The notes beneath the pieces were generated by a model, which saw nothing but the letters and a program-made list of their open reading frames with translations, did not search any database and was not told the origin of the DNA. This document shows, piece after piece, positions 1-10,400 of a stretch of 25,698 nt of DNA. The DNA comes from Plantago elongata (taxonomy: Eukaryota > Streptophyta > Magnoliopsida > Lamiales > Plantaginaceae). The stretch covers positions 1 to 25,698 of the forward strand of contig JAYMSP010002189.1 of assembly GCA_036897095.1 (NCBI GenBank). The letters run 5' to 3'. Position numbers and translations under genes: made by a program. Each line of letters starts with the position of its first letter. Within the stretch, counting starts at the first letter, position 1.

Positions 1-640
1 GGGGGGGTGGGGGGTAGAAAATAGAAATCATGAAGAACAAGAAGTTTGAATCAAGAAATAAACACAAAGATTTAGAACTGAAGAAATCAAGGACTCGAAA
101 AGTTTGAAACTACCAAGTCACCTACACCTCACACGGTGGATCACAAATTGTACCAAACCCAGTTTAATTACAATTTATGTAGAGCAAGGCACAGGGGAAA
201 TCGTCTCATATGTAAGCTTCCTCGAATGGTCAAAAAGACGTTTTACTATTGTACCAAAGACGAAGCCATTTAAGTTGTCCAGTTATAAATTCTCTCTTTT
301 ATTTATTTTTGATTCAGGATTGTTGTATACATTATTCACTTAACATTGATATATTATCGATAAAATTAACCTAAGTTATTAAAAACATAAATCCAAGTCA
401 TAGGTTCCAACTGACAAGCAACTAAATCATAGAAGCCAACTTGTCACAATATAGTTCACGAGACATGAGAATAATGATCGGAAAAATTAACAATCACATG
501 AAAATTCAACTGACGAAATAGACGAGGAGAAATTCAAATTCATTGCAAAACACAACAAATGGCTGCAATCAGGCAACGTTGCAACTCTGAGACCCTTGCA
601 AATCGAAAATAGGACCCGCAAACTTTCTAGATCCAATGGA
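1..640. other. Upstream intergenic DNA, no gene seen
   Basis: This is AT-rich plant DNA upstream of the sigma factor gene. It opens with a G-rich stretch (7 G, T, 6 G) at 1-14. The only open frame of note, 104-343 (+), reads as a low-complexity 79-aa peptide with no recognisable domain, and I do not call it a gene. I see no RNA gene or clear transposon boundary. Confidence 0.5.
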
Positions 641-790
641 AAAAAGACACGTCGTGCAAATAATATCCGTTAATTTCCAGCAAATATCTCTTCTTCCAGT
701 ACAACCTGCCACATGCACATTCAACTAAGACGACTTCTTGCTGTGGCATTGGCCACGTCACCTCGAACTTTACATGAGACCACGTGGCAA
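640..790 (+). promoter_or_regulatory. Cluster of ACGT/G-box elements and an evening-element-like site upstream of SIG5
   Basis: A perfect G-box, CCACGTGGC, lies at 780-788. GCCACGTCA lies at 752-760, and GACACGTCG has its ACGT core at 649-652. AAATATCT at 682-689 matches eight of the nine bases of the evening element. bZIP factors of the HY5/ABF type bind ACGT cores, and clock MYB factors bind evening elements. Arabidopsis SIG5 is known to respond to blue light, stress and the circadian clock, so the cluster fits the gene. Binding here is inferred from the motifs only. Confidence 0.5.
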
Positions 791-880
791 TCTTCCTGAC
801 CATCGATGCCGTTATGGCCGTTTCTTAGCCATAGATGAATTTAGCAGAAAAGCTTGTGGATGCTGAAATTCGATAAGTTT

Positions 881-890
881 TTATATTTTA
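881..890 (+). promoter_or_regulatory. Candidate TATA box for the SIG5-like gene
   Basis: TTATATTTTA is the best TATA-like match between the G-box cluster and the pyrimidine-rich leader that begins near 905-915. It would place the transcription start about 25-35 bases downstream. The surroundings are AT-rich, so chance matches are common. Confidence 0.3.
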
Positions 891-1022
891 GTTTTTTTCT
901 TGAGAAATCAAAAATCCTCTTCTGCTTCAAGATCACTACTTTCCCACCATTTTCGCCGGAATATTCATTCTTTTGCCGGAATCTTATCCTGTACAGATTT
1001 TTTCCGCTTCATTCTTTATAAG

Positions 1023-1421
1023 GTAATGTTTATTTCCGTTCAATTCAGTTCAGTTCAGATAAGTGGTTAAGTATACTACAAATCAATTCAGTTTTATTCA
1101 GACGAACAGTACAAAATCTTAAGATGATTGTTAACTTAAATGTATTCAGTTTATGTAGGATTTAGATTCTTTATTATAGTGCTACTTGGGATATGCAGTT
1201 TGTACTTATAGATTCTGTTTTATTTTTTAGATACATTGTTACAAACTTTCAAATTTCAATTACAAGTTTAGAAGCATTTTTAGAGCTCTGTAGTCTGTAC
1301 ATAGTAAATAAATCGACTCATTTCGGGGATCGAATCATTTACCTTTCGGTTAGCATATTATAAACGTTTTGACATAGATTTAATTTGCTATGTGACAGAA
1401 TTTTTGGTATTGGGGAATCAG
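1023..1421 (+). other. Probable intron in the 5' leader of the SIG5-like gene
   Basis: A donor AG|GTAATG sits at 1022/1023 and an acceptor AATCAG ends at 1421, 23 bases before the start codon. A second possible acceptor, GACAG, ends at 1398. The sequence between is T-rich, as plant introns are. Removing it leaves a leader without upstream ATG codons, while the unspliced form contains several. Inferred from splice motifs only. Confidence 0.4.
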
Positions 1422-1444
1422 TTGTGGGAAGTTACTGATTTGGC

Positions 1445-3926
1445 ATGGGAGTTGTGAGTGTATCTAGTTCAGCTGCCAGAAGTCCGCTAGGGTTGAACTC
1501 GCAATATTCGTGTCGGGTTTCTTTGCTGAAAAGGCCTGTGATAGTATCATTCAAATCTGACAAAAGAAAAACTACCTCATCTTTAATTGGTCCGCGGGAA
1601 TCTGTAGCTGTGCCTTTGGAGGTGAAGAAAGAAAATGTAAAGAGGCTGAGAAAAGTGAAAAAGCGCCCGGAGCGAGTAAATGCTGTCACCACTGAAGAAG
1701 CGGCTCCGAGTTCATTGGAGTTGGATTACAATGAAGCTGCTGTGAAGCTAGAGCATATTTTCAAACGGAGTCCTGCAAGCACTGTAACCGATGATGTGGT
1801 AAAAATTGAGAAGGTTCGGAGAAAGCAGCCACGGAGGAAGGAGGTGGGGAAGGAAATCGCAAAAAATATTGTAAGGAGTCATAAGAAGAAGGATACGAGG
1901 TTGAGTCTTGAAAAGAGGATCACTCTGAGGGCCATGAAAGACGGTGAAGTTCTTGCATCATCCCAGAGAAAGAAGGAAAACAAGAATGACGAAGATGTGA
2001 AGATTGATAGGCTAGTTAGAGATTATTCAGCTTCCACCGACTTGGTCAGCTTAGACTGGAAAAGGATGAAGATTCCTCCGGTTCTTCCTTTGTCTGAGCA
2101 TAGCTGGCTGTTTAAGCTGATGCAACCTATGAAGGTGAGACAATGACACTCACACTAAATTAAAAACACAAATGAACTTTTAGCAAGAACGGGTAGTGGA
2201 AACGTAAACAGAACCCTGTTGTATTTAGTTTATATTCTGATACTGCATTACTGATTCACGATTTTGTCATTAGGGACTCCTCCAAGTCAAAGATACTTTA
2301 CAAGGTGATTTAGGAAGAGATGTAACTGATGATGAATTAGCTAAGGCAACAAAAATGAGTGTTGGTCAGCTAAGGAAACAGTTGGGAGTTGGTCGAGCTG
2401 CTAGAAACAAGTTGATCAAGGTGAGTAGTCCCTGAGAATATTTTCCTTCTGTTCTATTCTTTTTTCCAATGTTGGATGGCTTTGATTGGCGTTTTGATAT
2501 TCATAGTGGCTAACACCTGTGGCGATCTATTAAGCTTCGGTATTCCTATTTATTGTTTTGTACCTATAATGTCTTTGCTGATTTCGAAGTTTAAATAGGC
2601 ATTGAAGTATTTGGCTGTAGACCTTCTAGAATCAATCTTAAGCAATGTTAATAATGCTTACCTGGCAGTGTGTCTACCGAGGCTGCCGATTCTGATGGTC
2701 CTAGAGTGGTCTGTTAATTATAGTGAGATCATAGCTCCAATTTCTAGTTTAAATATACTTTCATTTTCCTTTTTTTGTTCTTGATGTTATATGACATTCA
2801 TAAGCTGTTCAGTTTAAGTATTAAATTGAACAAGTTGCAGTTACAATTGATATACGAATCAGCTATTTGAACTGTGATATTCGACAGATTTTCTATATGT
2901 TCATGTTGAACTTTCGTATCCTTGGTCTATTATAGTTATACAATTGATCCTGAATCTGACTGTTGATAGTCATTAGTATTTTTCCAGAACTTTATCTAAA
3001 TGCCATCAATTTTATATTGGTTACAGCACAATCTTCGGCTCGTGTTGTTTGTGATGAACAAGTATTTTCAAGACTTTTCAAATGGTCCACGATTTCAGGA
3101 TCTTTGTCAAGCTGGTGTGAAGGGTCTTATTACAGCTATCGATCGTTTTGAACCTAATAGAAAGTTTCGGCTTTCTACATATGGTCTCTTTTGGATCAGG
3201 CATGCCATCGTTCGTTCTATGACACTGTCAAGCTTTACAAAGGTCTCCTTTGGTCTTGATTCGGTAAGCCTTTCACTAAACAGAAGAATTACATTCGTTG
3301 TTACTTTGTTACTTAAATTAGAAATGATGTTTATACAAGGCATTGAGAAATTGAATCCATTTTCTGATACAGATCAGGATAGAAATCCAGCGGGCGAAGC
3401 AAGAGTTAATGTTCAAATATAAGAGAGCACCAACTGAGGAAGAAGTTATAGACAAAGTCGGAATATCTCAAGAAAGATACAATGAAGTGATGAGGGTGTC
3501 GAGGCCTATATTATCTTTACATTCAAGACATTCAGTAACTCAGGAAGAGTTCATCAATATGGTTACTGATGTTGATGATGTGGATGGGGACAGAAGAAGA
3601 CAACCTGCTCTTCTGAGGCTTGCTATCGACGATGTGGTAAATTCTAGACTATTTCTCAAAATTATGAAATTCATATACTACATTGTGAAGGAAATTAGTT
3701 AAAAAGTGTGAATGTGATTTGACAGCTTGATTCACTGAAGCCGAAGGAGAGCTTGGTGATACGACAAAGATATGGACTTGATGGGAAAGGGGATAGAACA
3801 CTTGGAGAAATCGCAGGGAACTTGAACATTTCGCGTGAAATGGTACGGAAGCATGAAGTGAAGGCTTTCATGAAGCTCAAACATCCAGCTCGGGTGGATT
3901 ATCTTAGACGTTACATCTGTAAATAA
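1445..3926 (+). CDS. SIG5: Plastid RNA polymerase sigma factor, SIG5/SIGE type
   Basis: This nuclear-encoded sigma-70 factor directs the bacterial-type plastid RNA polymerase to chloroplast promoters. Coding exons are 1445-2134, 2274-2420, 3027-3263, 3373-3636 and 3726-3926, all in phase 0. They give 512 aa, close to the roughly 517 aa I recall for Arabidopsis SIG5. The start [16 protein letters not shown] is nearly the same as Arabidopsis SIG5 from memory, and the Ser/Arg-rich first 35-40 residues look like a plastid transit peptide. Residues 40-230 are basic, lysine-rich and variable. Region 1.2/2 spans exons 2-3, with [25 protein letters not shown] and [12 protein letters not shown]; the tryptophan-containing part is the -10 recognition and melting segment. 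Region 3 is exon 4. Region 4 is exon 5, with the helix-turn-helix [20 protein letters not shown] that reads the -35 box, and the protein ends YLRRYICK. No breaks are seen. SIG5 controls psbD and other light- and stress-responsive plastid genes in Arabidopsis; that role is inferred here by homology. Confidence 0.95.
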
Positions 3927-4441
3927 ACGTCCTGGTCCGGCTGCACTGCAGGGTATAGTGTGTGGTTATTGAACTCATACAGTACCGAACTGTTGTATAC
4001 GAACCATTTAATCATAGTGTAATTAAGTCAGTGTAACACCATATACATGTTTTCGCTCTTTTTCATCTTTTGTCTTGTCTACTCTCCTCTCTGTAAATGA
4101 GATTGTGGAGAAAGAAATAGAAGATGATGACTAATACTTGTAAAATATACTAGCCACTACTCCACTTCACTACAAATTTTCAATTTGAACTTTTTCTTCG
4201 ATCTAACCATTCTTTTCACCATTAGTTCATCATGAAGTCGCCAAATCCAAACATTGAATTTCGAGTGGAATTGAATTTCGAAACCGAACACTCCGAGTCC
4301 GACACCTTGTTCAGGGTTGTACACTCGTCACTATGAAAGCCAGCCCAACTATACTTGACTCTGCAATTATGTGTATCAATTCTGAGGCAATGAAGTAAAG
4401 GTAACTACGAACTTCGTTGAAGAAGAAGAAGAGGTGAAGAA
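3927..4441. other. SIG5-CTC1 intergenic stretch (SIG5 3' UTR and CTC1 promoter/leader)
   Basis: Only 515 bases separate the SIG5 stop from the CTC1 start, both on the plus strand, so the SIG5 terminator and CTC1 promoter must share this space. AATAAA overlaps the SIG5 stop at 3922-3927; the real poly(A) signal is probably a weaker AT-rich site further on. A purine-rich GAAGAAGAAGAAGAGG leader directly precedes the CTC1 start codon. I see no other gene. Confidence 0.5.
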
Positions 4442-7400
4442 ATGATGATGAGAATATCGGAGCTGATCCACCAAGCCCAGCCACTCACCGCCGCAACATC
4501 TCTCATCCCCTCTTCAACCTCACCTCACACAACACACAACAACACTTCCAATTCTCCGGCTAACCCTAACCCTTATCCCGATATCCTAAAATCCCTAATT
4601 TCCCCTTTCCCACTGATCGGAACCCTAACCCTACCCTCTTTTCCTACTAATTCCACCTCCACTTCTTGCACCTGCTTCCGCTTCTCTGATGGCACGGCTA
4701 CACTTTGCTGCTACGTTCTGGATGGGGTTCATCCCACCATGGTAGGTCAAAAGGTTAGGCTACTCGCTTGGAACTTTATTCCGATGAAATGTGGGAAAGA
4801 TGGCTTTTTGGAAATTATTAAGTGGGATTTTGCGGTACCTATTGCTCCGAATTCCTGCTCTTTCTCTCGATTAAGCTTGTTTTGCTGTACTTCTGGTGTT
4901 TGTCGTACTGACAGCGACAGGAAGGCTAAGTCGTTTGTTTTTGGTGTGGTGGAGTCGGTTAGCCCTGTGTCTGTGGTTCCTTGTTCTAGTAGAGAGAGTA
5001 ATGCGGTGAATCTTAGTGGTTTTCTCGTTAATGTGCGTGTTTGTGAATGTAAGTTGTGTAGTTCTAAGTCTTTTGTGTCAGAATTTGGAAAGCTTAAGGA
5101 GGAAAATGTTGGAGATCATTGTTTTGATAAGACGGTCATAGTATATTTTTGTGGATTGACTTCATCCTGGCATCCGATAGTATCGACGTTGATTGGTAAA
5201 GTTGTTTTCATTTCGAGTCTGAAGAAGAAATTGGTCTTTATTGGGAAAGATCAACCTCAGTTGATGTATGTGCCAGGGGATAGTGTATCACTGCATGTTA
5301 TTAAGATGTTCAAGAAGCAGAATGGAGTTTGCTATGATGGAAGTGGAGGGAATGGCAGATGTGGTAGCTATACAGGGGTCATTACTGGAATATACATGCA
5401 GGGTATGGTTGTTGAGCTGGATCAGGACGTAATGCTAGTGGTAACAGATCAGTACCTCTGCGTGCCACACTGCATGAGAGTTGGAGCTATTGTATGTTGT
5501 TGTATTTGCTTCTTTGTTCTGTTTCATGAATCCTGATTTGTCGTGTTAAGTATAGAATCCCACATGTCCTGCTTGACATGCTTAAACGGATGACTCTTTT
5601 AGGTGACTCTGAAAAATGTTCACTTCGTGGATCCAAAGTTTTTGTGGGGTAAAATGTTGATACTTGGAGCTTGCTGTCACACAAGCATGTTCGTGGTGTC
5701 ATTCTCCCCATTGAAAACCGGGTCGGAACTTCTGTACACATTTAGTTTTTCCTACAGCCTTAGTTCATCTGAATGAATATTCACATTTAAATGCCATATG
5801 TCACAGGTATTATTGCAGATCATACCCCCCGAGCCTTCTCCAGAAGTTCATTGATTCCTTGCCATTTTCAGCCAGATTATGGTAAACGATAATCATATAA
5901 ATCCACTTCACTTCATACCTAACTGACTATTTTCTGCACTTTTGTGTACCAGGGTATTGGTTTTCATCTCATCCTTTAAGAGGAAGTTTGTCAGCTGTTT
6001 TTCTGATACAGAGATCTTGGGTTCGCAACATGTAAGCAATTCAACTGCAATGTTTATTTAATTAAAATTGTTTTCGAAAAGTTCATTTCCTTTTAGTTGT
6101 GTAAAAGTTGTCCTAAGTTGATGTGGGATATTACAAGGTGCTCTCAGAAGGAAGGGATGGCTCAAAAGTATGCTGGTTCATATCTACCGTCTTCGGCTTT
6201 CCGGTTACGAGTAAGTTTTCTGATTCTTAGTCAGACATTCGATGCATTTTTCAATTTCTTGTTGCATATTGACCTGTAAACATCTGTCTGGTAGCATGGT
6301 GTCCTGTCGGAGTTCTGCAAGCATGATTCGTGTAGTGATGTTGAGGATGGACAGTATCGTCTTTTGAAATTAGTGAGTGTTTTTCTTGAGTTTTACAACA
6401 AGATTTTCACATCGGTTCTTTCTGATGTTTTTAGCTTCTGACAAAGCAATTGAAGACATCTGTGTTCTGCAGGTGCTACCTATTGCTAATCTGATAAGTT
6501 ATTGTGATACTTCATGGAAAAGAAGTCTCAATGACTCACTACACAACCTCGATTTTGTTGGTGATGTTGACCACAGAAAGCCTCTATTCTGTGATGGGAG
6601 ATTTTATGAACAATCCACTCGAAGGGTCTTGCGCACTGAGGAAATTGGTGTTCTTGTGCTTGGAACTCTGAAGGTTAGAACAAATCTCTCATTTCTATCT
6701 TATCACTGTCTTTTGATGCTGTGTAATGTGTATGTTAAATGCAAATCCATTTGTCAGTGCTAGAAATATTACTGCCTTCATTTTTGTAAGCTTTACATTC
6801 AGTAAACTATGTTTGACTTGCATATTACTCTTAAAAGATAGGACATAAAATATTGTAAATATTATATTAAGAAACTATAGTAACTTTTTAATAGTTCTTT
6901 GTCCCGCTATTAAATACCCATAACTTTTGTTGTTGTATATAAAAATGTGAATGAACTAGAACATCCGAACACGTTATGCGTGTTATTGCGGCACTTGGTT
7001 ATAAATAATGGAATAAGTATATGAAGATAATTAATATCGCTGCTTCTGATATTTGATTTTCTTTTTTAAGTTGAATTATGGTTTGAGTTAATGCAAATTG
7101 ATCATTTTGAATATTTGATTGGAGAACATGTGGAAGAAAGTTTTTTTTTTTAATGATGAATTGATGTTTTTATTTTAATGATGAATTGATTTTGTTGTGT
7201 TTAAACTAGGGCTTTGAATTTAATTTGAAAAGACAAATTAAGTGGTATTTAATGATGAATAGATTTTGATGGTGATGAATTTAGGACTTGTAATTTAATT
7301 GAAAAAACATATTGGCTTTTTGTAATTGAAGTTTAATCTACGTATATATCACAATTGAGTTCAATTTAAATTAAATTAAGTACTCAATTGCACAAATTCA

Positions 7401-10400
7401 GTAGATGTTCACTTATATATATACAGTAATTATATTCGCTCCGTACTAATCTCAACTTCCCAGTTTCCTCCTTCCGCTGTCCCAATCTCAACTTCCCATG
7501 CCTTAAATGAAAAATATCACCCCTACTTTATTCACTTTCTCTCGTACTTCTATCCACTACACCTATCTTTTATTAATTATTGTAATTATTTATATGATTT
7601 AGTCGTAAAACCCGTTCCTGGACCCAAGAGTCCTGGACTGAGGGAATATGATAAACAAGTAAAGAGTGAATAAAATTGGTTAGTGGGTATTTGAGTACAA
7701 TAGATAAATGAATAAAAAGTGAAAAAATTATGAGATATAAAGAATAATATAGGAAGATTGTGTGGCATTTGGGATTGTGCTTTTGCCATTAATGCGACGC
7801 CCAAATAAAGAAGAGAAACTCTCTTGAGAGTCCGTAAATTCCTGAGAGTTCTACACAAAAAGATTCATCCGCACAATTAGTATACAAAAATACACAATTT
7901 ACGAAGACAAAAATCTACAATTTACACACAAAGCCGCCCAATTAGTATACAATATGGCAGGTCTCTCACAGTAACTTGGACTTTCACAAATTTTTGTATA
8001 TAAAGAAAGTGAGTGTTCAGTAAATGGATAAAGGGAGGATATAAATCTCTCCAAGCCATAATATGGGATAAAATACCCATTTTTAATCTACCACTTAGTG
8101 TACTCTCATTTCTACCCCTAGATTCTAAATTAGTAAAACAGATCTCCTTAATTCAACAATTTTCTCTTGTACTAGGATTGTTGTATGTACTTATACGGTT
8201 GTACCTGCAAATTCTATTTCGTTGTCAGCAACATTTTTATGTACCACATATTTAACTCTTAATAAATCGGTACCGATGTTTTGTGCCAGCTTTTTTGTTG
8301 ATACCGTCATAATCATGTGCGAGACACTAACACTAACTGGTTGTTGGTTGTTGGTACTATGATCATGTACCAAATATTTCTACCTAAATAAACCAGTACC
8401 AAAGCCTGGTAGCAATTGTTTGCTGGTATCATGATTAAGTGGGAAAACACTAAGACTAAGATGTTGTTGGTTGTTGGTATCATAATCATGTACCAAATAA
8501 TTATACATACCAAGGCAATATGTACAATTTTTTTTGTCGGTGCCATGATCATGTGCAAGAAGACAATGTAATGTAATGGAATAGAGAAGACAATTTTATT
8601 TTGTGGAAGGGAGAAGACTTGGTAAGATGGTAAGTGAAACCTTTTCTAAAAATTGTTTGCCATGGATTGCTCCCATTTAGGAATTAGTTCGTTTATGAAA
8701 TTATATTGTTTCTAATTAATTACAATGAAAAGGGGATAAATGTCAAGATTTAAGGTTAAGGGCAATTTTTCGGCCTAACAATAGTGATGCTTCGAGAGTT
8801 GTTCTAATAGCAATTTTAGTCTTACTTTGGGCCTTTAAGCAATAAATCGCTTCTTTTAAAAGTCTTAGTCTTATATTTTGAGAGTATTAATACGTGAGCC
8901 AAACATTGACTAGGTTGACCAAATGTAAAGCTTAAAAAAATGGAGGACGTAATTTTTCATGACAAAGCCAATCTGCCACTACAGCAGTAGGATAATATTT
9001 ATTTAAAGTTCCTGTTAAGTAAATGAGAGAGTTTGACTTGAGTAGTGTCATTATGTCCAGATTTCTACCTCTTCTGGAAGATTGCAGCTTGTGGATTCAA
9101 CGGGTGGTGTGGATATCATGCTTGACCTTCCACCAACATGGAATTTTAATAAAATCTTTGAGGTAGGTTTCTAGTTGCAATGTTGCATCTTATTCATGTG
9201 TGCTTCAACTTTTTCATCTTGAAGAAGGCTAGTTATCTCTGCAGTTGTTCTTTGAAGTCATTACATGCACACTTTTCAAATATATTCTCACTTTCAGGCA
9301 AAAAACTTTGTAATAGTAATGGAAGGCATTCAATGGAAGCTGGCTGACTTGAACACAACAACAGACCAACCTATATCATGCCGAAGCATCTTTAGTAATG
9401 CTCCATTACTGAAAAGGCCGGCTACATCACTATATCTGTATCACGATCCAAGGGATGAAAATACTTTAAGTGATTCTCTTTTCTTTGATTCGAGTATAGT
9501 ATCCAAGGAGCTTGGATGTGGAATATATCACTTGCTTATGTTGACACACAAATTTCCCTTCAAGAAAAAGGTATAATTGCATCTAAAATAGAATTTAAAC
9601 TTCCAGCGTTCATAGTAGCTCAAACGGAATCAACAACTTTATATTGTTCCGCTTTTGTAGCTTCATGGATATCAAACAAATAGGTCTTTCATACTTGCTG
9701 AGGCCATTGTCCTGCCGTTCAATTTGCTGATAACCTCAAAACATGAAGATGCAGTCCTAACCAGGTGCCAACGGAAGAATTCTCTACATGACCTGACCAA
9801 TCACAAGAGACGTAAAATCGACCAAGTTCATCTTGAGATCAGTGATAATGATTCGGCTGATGCTAGAAATGGATTAAGTGATAACTCTAGTTGCTCCTTT
9901 AGTTTTGACAGAAAATCCTATAGCACTTCTAGTGGCTTGTTGGAAATACCATGTATGATTTCTAGCAAAGGCTTACCTAGTCATTCCCGAGGAATATTGC
10001 AGTGCACTAGTAAGTGTAAACCGCCGAGTAAGGTATTACTGGAATTTGGTCCTGATAGCTTCTGCAAGTACACGGTATGCCACATTCTTATTGGTCATCC
10101 TTCTCGACCTTAATTGTATTGGGTGGGAAATGGGGATTATGTAGTCTAGTCACGACTTACTCGAAGAAATTTCTCCATTTGCAGGTACTGGAAGTTGGTT
10201 GTTGTTACCTGCTCGACTATCAGGAATCATTGCTGTCCACAATGGGAAGACACAAATTCGAGGGTTCTAAATTATTCATTAGTTCTAATACCAATCTCCG
10301 TTTCCTTAATTTTTCATCCACTGATGGTCTTGAAAGTTCCGATGTACCTAATACATTTTCTTTTCCCGAATTGTGTCCTAATATTGGAAATGGAATATCT

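Larger units (their letters stand above)
6674..9060 (+). other. CTC1 intron 7, long and repeat-filled
   Basis: This 2387-base intron is far longer than the other CTC1 introns, most of which are about 65-200 bases. Donor AAG|GTTAGA and acceptor GTCCAG join two phase-0 exons. The interior is AT-rich and carries a 74-bp tandem duplication, a MITE-like inverted repeat and a degenerate 120-bp tandem repeat, each listed separately. I see no coding potential; minus-strand open frames in it are short and low-complexity. Confidence 0.8.

Noticed and set aside
1..14. G-rich start of the window as another MITE G tract
   Set aside because: Only 14 bases with an interrupting T are visible and no terminal repeat follows.
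104..343. 79-aa open frame near the left edge
   Set aside because: No recognisable domain, no supporting splice or promoter signals, and composition like translated AT-rich intergenic DNA.
7586..7858. 90-aa minus-strand open frame in CTC1 intron 7
   Set aside because: It lies across the MITE-like repeat, has no family features and runs against the host gene.
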